Source: Amborella trichopoda
Lineage: Eukaryota; Streptophyta; Magnoliopsida; Amborellales; Amborellaceae
DNA: 64,000 bases
Assembly (NCBI RefSeq): GCF_000471905.2
Contig: NW_006499973.1
Coordinates: 5,657,685-5,721,684 of the forward strand
Reading direction: 5' to 3'
Shown here: in pieces, positions 24,141 through 34,962 of the stretch
Layout of the letters: the number at the start of each line of letters is the position of its first letter
Position numbering within the stretch: position 1 is the first letter of the stretch
Notes under the pieces: generated by a model
Database searches by the model: none
What the model was told of the DNA's origin: nothing
The model's input: the letters and a program-made list of their open reading frames with translations, nothing else
Position numbers and translations under genes: made by a program

Positions 24141-25829
24141 TTATTTGATTCGTTTATTTGAACAAGAGGCGCCATCATCTCGATAAGGCACAAGATCCTG
24201 ACAAGGAGCAGAAGACTTGCCACGAAGTCTCGAAGATATGGGGCATAGTGCAAGAGGGTAGGCACATTCCCACCAAGAATCATAATTCGACATGGTCGTG
24301 GGCTTGTCTTGCTTAGCTAACCCCTCACTAGAAGATGACTTCTTCGCCTTCCATGAAAAACTTGCCTTGATCAGAAGAGCTAAAGAGTGCCGATGAAGCA
24401 GAAAGATAGGGCGACGATCGATCGCCTCTCCAGAAGAAGTGTAATTCTGAATGTGGCGAAACTGGCGAAGAACCCTTTGAGGGAATACCCATCTGTGAAG
24501 AATTGCCCCGTCAGTATAACACATGCATGCCCCATAGCAAGTAAAAAAAGGGACATGTTCTCAAGGCCCCTAATCACCCAATCAAAAGACAACAACTCGT
24601 TCAAAACTCATCAATAATAACTGACATTTTGTGGTCAGGTGGAATCATTGACATATGCCAATCCTAGAGCAGCAAATACGGCCATCGTTGATTGAGGAGG
24701 ATGGACAATGGCGGCGTGTTCGTAAGCCCAAATCTGCAGAAAATAGAATTCAAAAGCATCCCAAAAAGTCACAAAGCGAGAACCCAGGACCTCGGAATCA
24801 TCCGGAACAATTTGGTTTGGGAGACACTGGTAGTGTCGCCTAGCCCAGATTCGGCGACACTACGCGTGTCACCCAGACTTGGGTGACACTGGCCGTGTCG
24901 CCCAACTAAGACCCTCCTGGATCGATTCGAGCTTTTTCCAATTAATTCTTGTGACAAAAAATGGGTTCCAGAGCCCAAAACCAGACAAAAAATTGTGCTC
25001 CAGGGGAAAAATAAAATAAATTGTGTTCAAAATATACCTGCAAAATCAAGACACTACCCTCAATATATTGGTCACCTCACATGACCCGATCGTGAGCACT
25101 CTGGTATGTGCCCGCCAACACAGTCGGAACAATGGTGTAACCCGTTCGTTCCCAAAAGGCATGGACGAAGGGAATAAGGGAACTGTGAACCATCTTACAA
25201 CCACTCGGAAAGAGAATGGAGCCCAACAGCAGAAAAAGAAAAATACGGATCCATTCAGTGGCTCAAGATTTCTCTCGATTTTGGACCAACAACTCCATAT
25301 CAACCCATTGACCAAGTGAAGAAGAAGCAGCCCCCAACAGTTGCTCACCCATGATAGAATGATCGTCAGTGGCAGTGGAGGGTTGGTATGCAATCCTAGC
25401 CAAGTTCACGCAAGAAATTCGGACAACTTCCTCCAAGGTTGGCATTGTCTCGCCCGTAGGAAGAAAGAAGGTATATGTTTGATGATTAAACCTTTCAGCG
25501 AGAGCTTCAAGGAGCGGAACGTTCACTTGGCAAGAGGCCATGTTCAAGATAGCCATCATCGAAATTGAAGCCAGAAGGACCATGAGCTCAGGCCACTGCT
25601 GAGCAGAAAGAAACCAATCTCGAAACCAAGGTCCGATAATAGGAAAGCCATTGACGCGTCGGGGAACATCACCCGATCGAGGGCCCTGAGAAATATGAGA
25701 GGCCAAACTTTCTGGGAAGTGCCTAACCCTAGGAAAAATAATGGAGTCCTCCTCCTCTCTTCCGTCATCAACTCGCTCGAGAGCCTTCCCCCTGCCAGCG
25801 GAGATCACATTGTTCTTCCTAGGAGCCAT
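24141..25829 (-). pseudogene. Antisense plant mobile domain (PMD, aminotransferase-like) gene inside the retroelement
   Basis: From ATG 25829 a 188-codon frame reads MAPRKNNVISAGRGKALERV and so on, including LAERFNHQTYTFFLPTGETM and PTLEEVVRISCVNLARIAY. This is the PMD core pattern: a basic/acidic N-tail, E-R-(F/W)...T-x-T-F-x-L-P-x-GE-x-TPTLEDV. After a stop at 25263, further pieces occur downstream on the same strand. LQIWAYEHAAIVHP lies near 24700-24745 and PQRVLRQFRHIQNYT lies within 24141-24524. Both correspond to the C-terminal half of PMD proteins, so introns plus lesions separate them. PMD proteins are known from host MAIN/MAIL genes (silencing, cell identity) and from transposons. 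Function here is unknown. A TATA box lies upstream. Confidence 0.8.
24815..24905. repeat. Cluster of GCGACAC/GTGTCGCC dyads in antisense-gene intron
   Basis: Three successive modules: GGGAGACACTGGTAGTGTCGCC, CGGCGACACTACGCGTGTCACC and GGGTGACACTGGCCGTGTCGCC, separated by ~7-10 bp. They match the modules of the family-A LTRs but lie between coding pieces of the PMD gene. Confidence 0.85.
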
Positions 25830-25955
25830 GAAGATCTGAAAATGTGAGCAAGAAGAACCTGTAAAAACAGAAGGAAGATGATGAAGATAGGAGAGGATGA
25901 AGATGAAAGAAGAAATATGAGTTTGGAGGATGAGAAAAGAAATAGAAAAGGGATG

Positions 25956-25963
25956 ATTTTTAT
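25956..25963 (-). promoter_or_regulatory. Candidate TATA box of the antisense PMD gene
   Basis: TATAAAAA on the minus strand, about 125 bases before the ATG at 25829, followed by a pyrimidine-rich leader (ATCATCCCTTTTCTATTTC). This fits a plant core promoter. Activity is inference. Confidence 0.5.
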
Positions 25964-26079
25964 AAAAAAAAAGAATCCGACCCAAAACGTGTCCTATAGT
26001 TATCAACTTTGACCAACAGTGGGTTTTGATAACCTCAAAGCCATAAAAAATCAAAAACAAATTTTGAGGATCGGTGGTC

Positions 26080-26430
26080 AGGGCGACCCGGCCCGGTCGC
26101 CCAATTCCATACTCAGACTTGGGCGACAATCCCCATGTCACCAGAGCGACACCACCAGTGTCGGCCACATATTTTTTTGAAAAAAAAAAAAACCCTTTTA
26201 ATCCCTCAAATTTTCCAATAAAAAAAAAAAATTATGGGCGACACTGGCTGCGTCGTCCAGCTTGCAAGGGTGACACGCCTCCTGTCATCCATACATTTTT
26301 CTAAAAAAAAAGAAAACTTTTCTTTTTTTTTATTTTCCCATGTTTCATAATAAAATAAAACAAAAACTTTTTTGGGAGACACCACTAATGCCGCCCGGGC
26401 AACACGACCAGTGTCGCCCAAACGTTTTTC
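26080..26430. repeat. GCGACAC dyad modules upstream of antisense gene
   Basis: At least five modules are visible. Examples are GGGCGACCCGGCCCGGTCGCCC at 26092-26113 and GGGCGACACTGGCTGCGTCG at 26235-26254. The remainder is AT-rich with poly-A runs. Confidence 0.75.
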
Positions 26431-26539
26431 CCCAAAACCTTCCCCACTTAATTTTGGGGACTTCTGGGAATTAAATTTGATTTTTCCATGGTTTTTTATA
26501 ATTATTTTCGAACATTTTATCAAGTTTCAAAAATAAAAT

Positions 26540-26730
26540 ACTCCTCGGTGGCATGAGCCTAAACTGCCAACCAATTTTCCATAAAATTTCAAAAAACTAT
26601 TCAAAAAAATAAAAACACTCCGTGGTGGCGTGAGCCTAAACTGCCAACCAAGTTTCCAAAATTTCAAAAAATAAAAAAATGAAATAAAAAAGAGAGAACA
26701 CAGCTCGGTGACATGAACCTAAACTGCCTA
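26540..26730. repeat. Tandem repeat, period about 80 bp, 3 copies
   Basis: The word CTCGGTGGCATGAGCCTAAA and variants, followed by CTGCCAACCAA, start near 26544, 26622 and 26703. The copies are separated by A-rich spacers containing TTTCAAAAA. Confidence 0.8.
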
Positions 26731-26767
26731 CCAAAGTCCGATACAGGGCACAACCACCCTATTTCAA

Positions 26768-27105
26768 TGAAAAACGTCAAACTTGTGCGACGTTAAAGAG
26801 CCGAGAAAGGAAAAAAAAACATCAAACTTGTGCGACGTTAAAGAGCCGATGCAGAAAAAACGTCAAACTTGTGCGACGTTAAAGAGCCGAGACAAGAAAA
26901 ACGTCAAACTTGTGCTACGTTAAAGAGCCAAGACAGGGAAAACGTCAAACTCGTGCGACGTTAAAGAGCCGAGATAGAAAAAATGTCAAACCCGTGCTAC
27001 ATTAAAGAGCCGAGACAGGAAAAACGTCAAACTCGTGCGACGTTAAATAGCCGAGACAAGAAAAACATCAAACTCGTGCGATGTTAAAGAGCTGAGACAG
27101 GTAAC
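26768..27105. repeat. Eight-copy ~40-bp tandem repeat with internal dyad
   Basis: The unit is AACGTCAAACTTGTGCGACG followed by TTAAAGAGCCGAGACAGGAA. AACGTC and GACGTT form an inverted repeat inside each unit. Copies start near 26769, 26820, 26859, 26899, 26940, 26981, 27022 and 27063. From 27106 to 27400 a second, looser repeat, TTCAGGGCACAACCACCCTG, follows with five or six copies. Confidence 0.9.
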
Positions 27106-27493
27106 ATCTAGCCTCATACGACGTAAAATGTTAAATGTGTTCAGGGCACAACCACCCTATTCAATGTGTTCAGGGCACAACTGCCTTGTTCAAACGTCTA
27201 GCCCCGTACGATACTAAAGGTCGAGTATATCCAATTTAACGTCAAACTCCAACGACGTAAAAGAGACAAGAGAGGTAACGTCTAGCCCCGTATGATGTAA
27301 AATGACAGAGTTGTTCAGGGCACAACCACCCTGTTCAATGTTGTTCAGGGCACAACCACCCTATTCAGTGTGTTCAAAGCACAACCACCTTGTTCAAACG
27401 TCTATCTGCATATGACGGACAAGGGTTGGGTGTATGGTCCACTAAAGGGCTCTATGGTTGCAAGACTTAAAACTGCTAACCAACCTTGTTTTT

Positions 27494-28043
27494 NNNNNNN
27501 NNNNNNNNNNNNNNNNNNNNNNNNNNNNNNNNNNNNNNNNNNNNNNNNNNNNNNNNNNNNNNNNNNNNNNNNNNNNNNNNNNNNNNNNNNNNNNNNNNNN
27601 NNNNNNNNNNNNNNNNNNNNNNNNNNNNNNNNNNNNNNNNNNNNNNNNNNNNNNNNNNNNNNNNNNNNNNNNNNNNNNNNNNNNNNNNNNNNNNNNNNNN
27701 NNNNNNNNNNNNNNNNNNNNNNNNNNNNNNNNNNNNNNNNNNNNNNNNNNNNNNNNNNNNNNNNNNNNNNNNNNNNNNNNNNNNNNNNNNNNNNNNNNNN
27801 NNNNNNNNNNNNNNNNNNNNNNNNNNNNNNNNNNNNNNNNNNNNNNNNNNNNNNNNNNNNNNNNNNNNNNNNNNNNNNNNNNNNNNNNNNNNNNNNNNNN
27901 NNNNNNNNNNNNNNNNNNNNNNNNNNNNNNNNNNNNNNNNNNNNNNNNNNNNNNNNNNNNNNNNNNNNNNNNNNNNNNNNNNNNNNNNNNNNNNNNNNNN
28001 NNNNNNNNNNNNNNNNNNNNNNNNNNNNNNNNNNNNNNNNNNN
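27494..28043. other. Assembly gap (550 N)
   Basis: Run of N within the tandem-repeat zone before the 3' LTR, probably an unresolved repeat. Confidence 0.99.
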
Positions 28044-28562
28044 TCCCCCTACTTTCAAAATTTCTAAAACATTTTCTAAAACGAAGGAGCTTGGACACCC
28101 ATATATGATGAATACTGCGTTGCCACGTTTACCACGTTGTCATGTTTACCACGTTGCTGCCTCGTCTCTCTCTTCAGATTCAGCTAGACAAGTCTCTTCC
28201 TATAGAAGGCCTTTTCCTATATATAGCCCTAAGAAACCCTAAGGAGATCAAAGAAAATGCCAGGGATAAAAATTTCAAACTGCAAAACCCCTGAAGTTAA
28301 GTGGCATAGCCAGAAAATCCAACTCGAGTTTCAAGCTTGTGTAACTCACTGACAACACCGGAAACCCTAGGAGGAAAAATGCTCAAGGTAGGTGAGTTCG
28401 GTGACTACAATGACTTGGAGGGATAGGTTGTGTACCCTCTGACCACGTGATGTCAGGAAAAAATTTAAAATGTCTGCTTTATCTTTTACGTTAACCTGCC
28501 ACTCGAAGGATATGGAAAACTAGAGTGTCTACTTCTTTACCACTCGCCTGTCCCAGGGAATG
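28044..28562. other. Pre-LTR region, no gene recognised
   Basis: About 0.5 kb with a CCTATATATAGCCC word (28209-28222), ATAAGAAACCCTAAGG-type sequence and several short open frames. The TATA-like word on the plus strand could belong to an older LTR, but no supporting repeat was found. Confidence 0.35.
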
Positions 28563-28577
28563 CCAAAGAGGGGCAAC
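28563..28577 (+). other. Polypurine tract
   Basis: CCAAAGAGGGGCAAC sits immediately before TGTAGACACC at 28578, the expected site for plus-strand DNA priming. Confidence 0.7.
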
Positions 28578-29857
28578 TGTAGACACCCCATTTTAAAATT
28601 GGAAAATTCTACGATTTCTTAACTTAGTACCACATTATCCTAGTAAACCCAAAATCCATAGTTCACAGAGCCTACCTTGTGACCAAGAACCAGTCTGCCT
28701 GCCCAAAACCCTGTTTTGACCCAAATTTCTGTAAACGCCCTATTTTACATAAAAAAATCATTAAAAATAGTAAATAAATCTATTTTGATCCAAAGTTTCT
28801 CTAAGAGCTTCATAAGAAGCTAAGGAAAACACCCAAAGTGACAAAAAGGAAATTTGGACAAGTTTTGAGTTCTTGGACTGGGCGACACTGGCAGTGTTGC
28901 CCAAGTCATTCTAGTAAATTTTCTGTTTTACCAAAATAATCATTAAAAATAGTAAAAGACTTTGTTTTGACCCAAATGTTTCCTGATAGCTTCACAAGAG
29001 GATGGGAAATGCATTCAAAGTGAAAAATCTAGATTTTTAGCAAGTTTGACTTGAGGGACACGGGCCGTGTCACCCAGCCTAGACTGGGCGACCGCCTAGT
29101 GTCGCCCAGATTTGAGCGACGCCGCCCATGTCACCCACCTCTTTTTTCCGCGAGTTGAGATTTTTTTTTTTTTAGGCGACCCTAGGCGTTTCGCCCAGGC
29201 GACACCAGCCGCGTCGTTCAGATTCGAGACGTCTAAAATGCGTTTTTGACTGAGTTTGTTGGTTGGTTACAGGAAGATATTCGCCCCAACAAAATTTCCC
29301 CCCCTTTTAGCATCTTTTTGGGACCATTTAGAGGGGGACGGAGAGAGAAACAAGAGGGACTTCAGAAAAAGAAATGCTAGAGAGAGAAAAACCATAGCAA
29401 AGAAAAAGAAATAAAGGAGATAGAGATGGAAAACTTGAGGGAGTTACAAGAGAGAAAACCTTGGAAATTGCATCAGGAAGCCTTAGCCCTCAGAGAGAAA
29501 CCCCAGATCTACCCTTAGGACACAGACCAGATCTACCCTTAGGACACAAAATCCCAAATCAAATCCTTCACTCCGAAGAGATTTGTTGATAAACATCTGA
29601 CTCAGAGAGACAACAGAGGACCGGTTCTGATATGGGCGAGCCCTAGAAGGCTCGGGAGCCCCGGGCCCTCCGACCCGGTTCGGTACCATTTCTTTCCTTT
29701 TCTTCTTATTTTATTATGTTAATTTTAGTTTGATCTGTTTTGTTAATGTTATTTAAGATCGCATTTTGGACGCTTTGGATCATGCTTGCCCTGCCACATA
29801 TCTGATAACAAATCTGCTTGTTTCTTGGCAGATCTGACCTCATATCTTAATTCGGAG
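28578..29857 (+). repeat. 3' LTR of family-A element, 3' end lost
   Basis: Begins TGTAGACACCCC and follows the 5' LTR along its length, with six or more GCGACAC dyads at 28870-29225. It breaks off at ...ATATCTTAATTCG, about 0.2 kb short of the 5' LTR's end. There it joins an inverted LTR end carrying PBS sequence. Confidence 0.85.
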
Positions 29858-30714
29858 GGCGCCAAACTGTTATTGATGAAATCAGATAGATCTTCTGATG
29901 AAGATCTCTCAATTTTAACACCTTAAACTAAATGAAAATGCATTAAAAGAGTGGTAAAGAAAGTGGGATAAATCGAATTCAGATCTGAGGCTAGATCTGC
30001 CCAGAAACGAGCAGATCTGTTCTCAGATTTGTGGCAGGGCCAGTATAATCCAAAGCATCCAAAATACGATTTTAAATAAAATTAACAAAACAAATCAAAA
30101 TGAAATTAAAATAATAAAATAAGAAAAAGGGGAAAGAAATGGTATCAAATCGGGTCGGATGACCCGGGGCTCTCGAGCCTTCTAGGGCTCGCCCATATAA
30201 AAAAAGGTCATCTTTTGTCTTTCTGAGTCAAATGTTTATCAGTAAATCTCTTCAGTGTGAAGGCTTTGATTTGGGATTTCATGTCCTAAGGATGGATCTG
30301 GTCTGTGTCCTAAGGGTAGATCTGGGGTTTCTCTCAGAGGGTTGAGGCTTCCTGATGCAATTTACAGGGTTTTCTCTCGTATATCTCCTTCAAGTTTTTC
30401 ATCTCTATCTCTTATGTTTCTTTTTCTCTGTTAGGGTTTCTGATCTCTATATCTCTCTATGTCCTAGGGTGTTTTCTCTCTAGCGTTTTCTTTTTCTGAA
30501 GTCTCCTCGTTTCTCTCTCTGTCCCCCTCTAAACGGTCCCGAAAAGATGCTAAAAGGGGGTAAAAATTTGTTGGGGATAATAACTTCCTGTAACCAACCA
30601 ACAAACTCAGCCAAAAACAGAGGTCTCGGATCTGGGCGACACGGTGCCCAAAAAACTGAAAATCTCAATTCGGGGCAAAAGGAGGTGGGTGACACGCCTA
30701 GTGTCGCCCAGATT
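29858..30714 (-). repeat. Inverted partial family-A LTR with PBS remnant (A3)
   Basis: Starts GAGGGCGCCAAACTGTTATTG, which reversed is the LTR end followed by TTTGGCGCC. It continues as the reverse complement of the family-A LTR (TCAAACCT/GGGCGAGCC blocks) to a GCGACAC dyad at about 30687-30708. The outer ~0.5 kb (U3) is missing. Confidence 0.85.
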
Positions 30715-32073
30715 TGGGACCGCATTATTCTAGTAAACCGAAAATCCATAGTTTACAGAGTCTACCCTATTACCCAGAACTCGTCTGCTTACTCGAAACC
30801 CTGTTCTGACCCAGATTTCTGTACATGCCCTGTTTTACCAAAAAAATCATTAAAAATAGTAAATAAATCTGATTTGATCCAAATTTTATTTGAGAGCTTC
30901 ATGAGAGGCTAGAAAAAAACCCAAAGTAAAAAAAATGAAATTTGTAAGAGTTTTGAGTAGGGCAACACTAGCCAGGTCACCCACCCTGGATTGGATGACA
31001 CTACCAGTGTCGCCCAAGTCAATCTAGTAAATGTCCGGTTTTACCAAAAAAATCATTAAAAATAGTAAAGGACACCGTTTTGACTCAAAATATTTTTGGT
31101 AGCTTCACAAGAGGATGGGAAATGCACTCAAAGTGAAAAATATGGATTTTGATCAAGTTTGACTTGGGCATTTGGGAGGCCTACTAGTGTCGCCCATAGT
31201 AGTGCCGCCCGCCCGACATGGTCTGTGTCACCCGGGCGAGATGGCCTGTGTCGCCCACCTCTTTTTTCCCCAAATTGAGATTTTCATTTTTTTGGAAGAC
31301 ACTAAGCGTGTCGCCTGAGCTACACCAGCCGTGTCGCTCAGATCTGAGACCTCTAAAACGCGTTTTTGATTAAGTTTGTTGGTTAGTTATGGGAAGATAT
31401 TCTCCCCAACAAATTCCCCCCCCCCCCCCTTTCCAGCATCTTTTTGGGACCATTTAGAGGGGGACAGAGAGAAAAACAGAAGGGACTTCAGAAAAAGAAA
31501 TGCTAGAAAGAGACAAACCCTAGCAAATAAAAAGAAACATAAGAGATAGAGATGGAAAACCTGAGGGAGTTACAGGAGAGAAAACCCAAGAAATTGCGCT
31601 AGGAAGCCTTAGCCCCCTGAGAGAAACCCCAGATCTACCCTTAGGACACAGACCAGATCTACCCTTAAGATACAAAATCCCTAATCAAATCATTCACACC
31701 GAAGAGATTTGCTGATAAATATCCGACTCAAAGAGACAAAAGATGACCGGTTCTGATACGGGCGAGCCTTAAAAGGCTTGGGAGTCCCGGGCCCTCCGGC
31801 TCGGTTTAGTACCATTTCTTTCCTTTTCTTCTTATTTAATTATTTTAATTTTAGTTTGATCTGTTTTGTTAATTTTATTTAAGATCGTATTTTGGACGCT
31901 CTGGATCATGTTGGCCCTACCACAGATCTAAATGCAGATCTGCTCGTTTCCGGGCAGATCTGGCTTCATATCTGAATTCGATTTGTCCCACTTTCATTAC
32001 CATCTGTTTTTATTTCATTTTCATCAATTTAAGGTGTTAAAATCAAGAGATGTTCATTGGAAGATATGTCTGA
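30715..32073 (+). repeat. Partial family-A LTR in direct orientation (A4)
   Basis: From TTGGGACCGCATTATTCTAG it aligns to the 5' LTR beginning about 50 bp inside it. It runs to TTCATTGGAAGATATGTCTG, about 20 bp short of the LTR end. It is a near-complete LTR missing both termini. It includes (C)11 at about 31421 and dyads at 30960-31330. Confidence 0.85.
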
Positions 32074-32205
32074 TTGGCTGCATTTGGTGTGGTGTCTTTC
32101 ACACATATTTACAGGGAAGCTAATGGGATAGCTGATCTTCTTGCTAAGGGGGGTACTTCATGTTCTTCTATTCTTGTTTCTCACGATGTAATTTCCTTTG
32201 AGTAG
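32074..32205 (+). pseudogene. LINE (non-LTR) RNase H tail
   Basis: A 43-codon frame ending with TAG at 32203 reads LAAFGVVSFTHIYREANGIA, then DLLAKGGTSCSS. The (H)-x-Y-R-E-A-N-x-x-A-D-x-L-A-K motif is the end of the RNase H domain of plant LINEs and of related host-borne RNase H fragments. It is followed by TTCTAATAATATCAATGATC and an A-rich stretch, like a LINE 3' UTR. Only the extreme C-terminus is left, the rest being replaced by the LTR A4. Assignment to LINE rather than another RNase H source rests on this short motif and the A-rich tail. Confidence 0.65.
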
Positions 32206-32239
32206 TTTCTAATAATATCAATGATCTTGGTCAAAAATA

Positions 32240-33235
32240 AAAATCTATATGAAAAAGTTGTGTCGTTGTTGAAGAACTCTACGATTCATCATCTTGACCT
32301 TGAGATGTATTGCCTTGAAAAAAAAAGCATTTTAAGTTTTAAAAATAATGTATCTTATAATATATTATCTAGACCATCCATTTTTAAAATAATTTAAAGG
32401 TTTATAGATTTGCTCGATCTACACCAGTTTTGGAGCTTTAAAGATTATAATTAGATATGAAAGTAGATTTTTACGTCATCATAAGGTTTTCGACGCTAGA
32501 ATTTCATCTTTTAGAAAGATTTAGAGGTATATCTTACTTTGGTTATTTAAGGTTGACATCTTAAACTGATTGCACCAATTACAATAAGGAGAAAGTTTAC
32601 ATATGAGATAGTCAATCTTATACTATAGAAGTGAGGTATCCCTAAAAAATCTATTGAAAAATGTTGTTTTGGTGCTAAAAATCCTCCAGTTGAACATCTT
32701 GAGCTTCGAGATACATGGATATTAAAAATATATAATTCTAAATCTTAAAATAGTATATCTTGTAACATATTATGTGGATCTTCTATTTCCAATATTTTCA
32801 TATATTTATAGATCTATTTGCTGCACACAAGCTTTAACTTCATAATAATGGGTGTGGTTTCTAAGGCCTTAAATGATCAAAGTAAGGTTCACCTTCCAAT
32901 AGCATCGAAAGATGTATTCTCAGCATTAGAAATCTTTGGGATGGTTTGAAAATTTATTTTCATCTCTAGTTATAAAATCTAAAGTTTTAAAAATAGTATA
33001 GACAGAGTAGATCTATAAACAATTGAAAATCTTGAAATTTGATAGTTTGAAAATGCGTTAAAAGATATACTATTCTTAAGACTTGAAATCCATTTTTTTC
33101 ATGTACAAACATCTTGAAGTCGAGATGATCAATTTGAAGATTTTTCAGCATCGAAACAACGTCATCTAATGAATTTTTTGAGGTGTACCTTAATTTGATT
33201 GTTTAGAACCTCATTTTTATATAAACGTTTTTCAT
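32240..33235. repeat. Three diverged copies of MITE family M
   Basis: Direct copies occupy about 32240-32580 and 32590-32960, and an inverted copy about 32980-33235. All share words with the complete member at 48954-49330, for example CATCTTGAAGTCGAGATGATC at 33107-33127 (inverse of GATCACCTCGACATCAAGATG) and TTGATTGTTTAGAAC at 33197-33211. No coding capacity. Confidence 0.65.
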
Positions 33236-33391
33236 ACTAATTGTATAAAGTGAGCGCTTTATGTGAACCCGTAGACCGCATCATTCTATCATGGTCAATG
33301 ACCATAACGCCTCTACCAGCAATAAATCTCGTCTATCATAATGTATTTGAGGGTTGGAACTACTTGTGGGTCCTATCTAATGTATTTAAAA

Positions 33392-33508
33392 TGTAGTTGT
33401 AATTGTCTATCATGATCAGTACACTACAAATGTAGTTGCTAGTGTCTATCATGGTCAGTACACTACAAATGTAGTTGCAAGTGTCTATCATGGTCAGTAT
33501 ACTACAAA
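33392..33508. repeat. 39-bp tandem repeat, 3 copies
   Basis: TGTAGTTG begins copies at 33392, 33431 and 33470. Each copy contains TGTCTATCATGGTCAGTA and ends in ACTACAAA, so that ACTACA-AA-TGTAGT forms a dyad across the junctions. Confidence 0.9.
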
Positions 33509-33570
33509 CAGTGAAGGATATGCTTTTTATGAGTCCTCCGACTCGTGTAGAAATGCGTCTCCTCTTTATG

Positions 33571-33823
33571 ATCTATTTTCAAGATGGAAATATATGAAGA
33601 TAAGATTCTTTTAGGAATTTATTTTCAAGATGGAAATATTTGAAGATTCTTTTAGGAATTTATTTTCAAGATGGAAATATTTGAAGATTCTTTTAGGAAT
33701 TTATTTTCAAGATGGAAATATTTGAAGATTCTTTTAGGAATTTATTTTTAAGATGGAAATATTTGAAGATTCTTTTAGGAATTTATTTTCAAGATGGAAA
33801 TATATGAAGTTCAGATTATTTTA
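33571..33823. repeat. 41-bp tandem repeat, 6 copies
   Basis: TTTATTTTCAAGATGGAAAT followed by ATTTGAAGATTCTTTTAGGAA repeats at 33618, 33659, 33700, 33741 and 33782, with a slightly longer first unit from 33571. The copies are almost identical, so amplification is recent. Confidence 0.95.
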
Positions 33824-34760
33824 GGAATGTATAATATATAATACGAAGATCATTAATATGTAAAATTAGATAACTTTTAAAAAATAATATAGTAAAGAAG
33901 ATGAAAACAACTTCCTTCCATCCATTTTTAATATGTGTTTGATGCTTGGGAGACACGGATATAAGACGCAAATGTGGGATTGCGTCGTCCGTTACGTAAA
34001 ACACTTTCCGATTGGTAAATATGGCTGATAATTTACTCAGGATCTGAAGCCTGAAATTCGGATCCTATATAGATCTGGGTATGTACTCAAGTTTTAGATT
34101 CGAATTTTGGAACCAGATCTAAAATCTAGATCTGAATAGTAATTTAGGGAATATAGGTAGATCTGATTAGGATCCGACCCGATTTTTAAAAATAATATAT
34201 ATAATTTTAGTGTGTTATTATTTAAATATTTATACATTTATATATATGATATATATAATTATTTTAACTTTTATAATAATATTTCAATTTTATAACCTAC
34301 AAAATTAGAACGATCTAGATCTATATTTGAATATAGATCCTATATAGTTTGGGATCTGGAATCAAATCCAAATATTTTAGATCCCATCGAATCTACGTCT
34401 AGATTCAAATCTAATATTTACTTTTTGAATCTAACAAAAGATCAAATTAAAAATAAAAATAAAAAAAAATAAAAAAATAAAAAAAACCGTTTTTTAAGTG
34501 AAAATGGAGTCAAGACTACAACGTAGACCTTGACAATACTACCAACGTCACGTCAATCTTTAGACAATGATAAGCAACGAGGAAGGGAAGGTGAGGCCCA
34601 CCGGATCATGTGAAGAAATTGGAATTGCTCTTTGCCATCAACTGATATACACTCGTGACCACGTATTTAGTATCCTCCCAACTTGGCCCGTTCGACACAT
34701 TCCGATGGCTGGCTTCCTGCTCCGATGGCGCCGCTCCCTGAATCGGGACACTGGTTCTCC
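33824..34760. other. AT-rich upstream region of host gene
   Basis: Contains repeated AGATCTGGATCC-like words (34040-34440), an A/T tract at 34445-34490, and no recognised gene. The last 200 bp become GC-balanced and probably form the distal promoter of the gene at 34963. Confidence 0.45.
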
Positions 34761-34768
34761 ACAAACCA

Positions 34769-34792
34769 CACGTGTCCTTCCCTCTCCACGTG
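34769..34792 (+). promoter_or_regulatory. Two G-box/ABRE-like elements
   Basis: CACGTG occurs at 34769-34774 (context CACACGTGTCC) and 34787-34792 (context TCCACGTGTCG), 18 bp apart and 170-190 bp before the start codon. CACGTGTC is the classical binding site of plant bZIP/bHLH factors, including abscisic-acid response factors. Spacing and context are seen; responsiveness is inference. Confidence 0.6.
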
Positions 34793-34879
34793 TCGGTCAT
34801 GGACAGCAACATTCAACCATAACTCCTCTCTCCACTCAAAACCAGTGTCACAGAATTTTCCAAAAATAAAAACAGAAGG

Positions 34880-34888
34880 GATAAATAC
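34880..34888 (+). promoter_or_regulatory. Candidate TATA box of host gene
   Basis: GATAAATAC lies 75-83 bp before the ATG at 34963, allowing a ~45-nt purine-rich 5' leader. A weak TATA; the alternative is a TATA-less promoter. Confidence 0.35.
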
Positions 34889-34962
34889 AAGGAAAGGGTT
34901 GAGATAAAAGAGCGAGAGGAAAGGCTGGGTCATATTTCCGGCGATAAATTAAGGGGAAAGAG

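Larger units (their letters stand above)
11781..29857 (+). mobile_element. Ty3/gypsy retrotransposon, Tat lineage type (family A), ~18 kb, decayed
   Basis: The order is 5' LTR, PBS, ~2.4-kb leader, gag, protease, G-patch-like segment, RT, RNase H, a second (archaeal-type) RNase H, integrase, antisense PMD gene, tandem repeats, PPT and 3' LTR. In plants the second RNase H, the large size, and additional ORF/tandem repeats between pol and the 3' LTR are established features of the Tat group (which includes Ogre and Retand). Nearly every domain has stops or frameshifts, so it is not autonomous now. N-gaps fall in the leader and before the 3' LTR. The 3' LTR is cut short at 29857, so no target-site duplication can be scored. 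Confidence 0.85.

Noticed and set aside
26768..27105. CRISPR-like array
   Set aside because: Units are directly adjacent with no unique spacers, and the context is plant retrotransposon; the same applies to 33571-33823.
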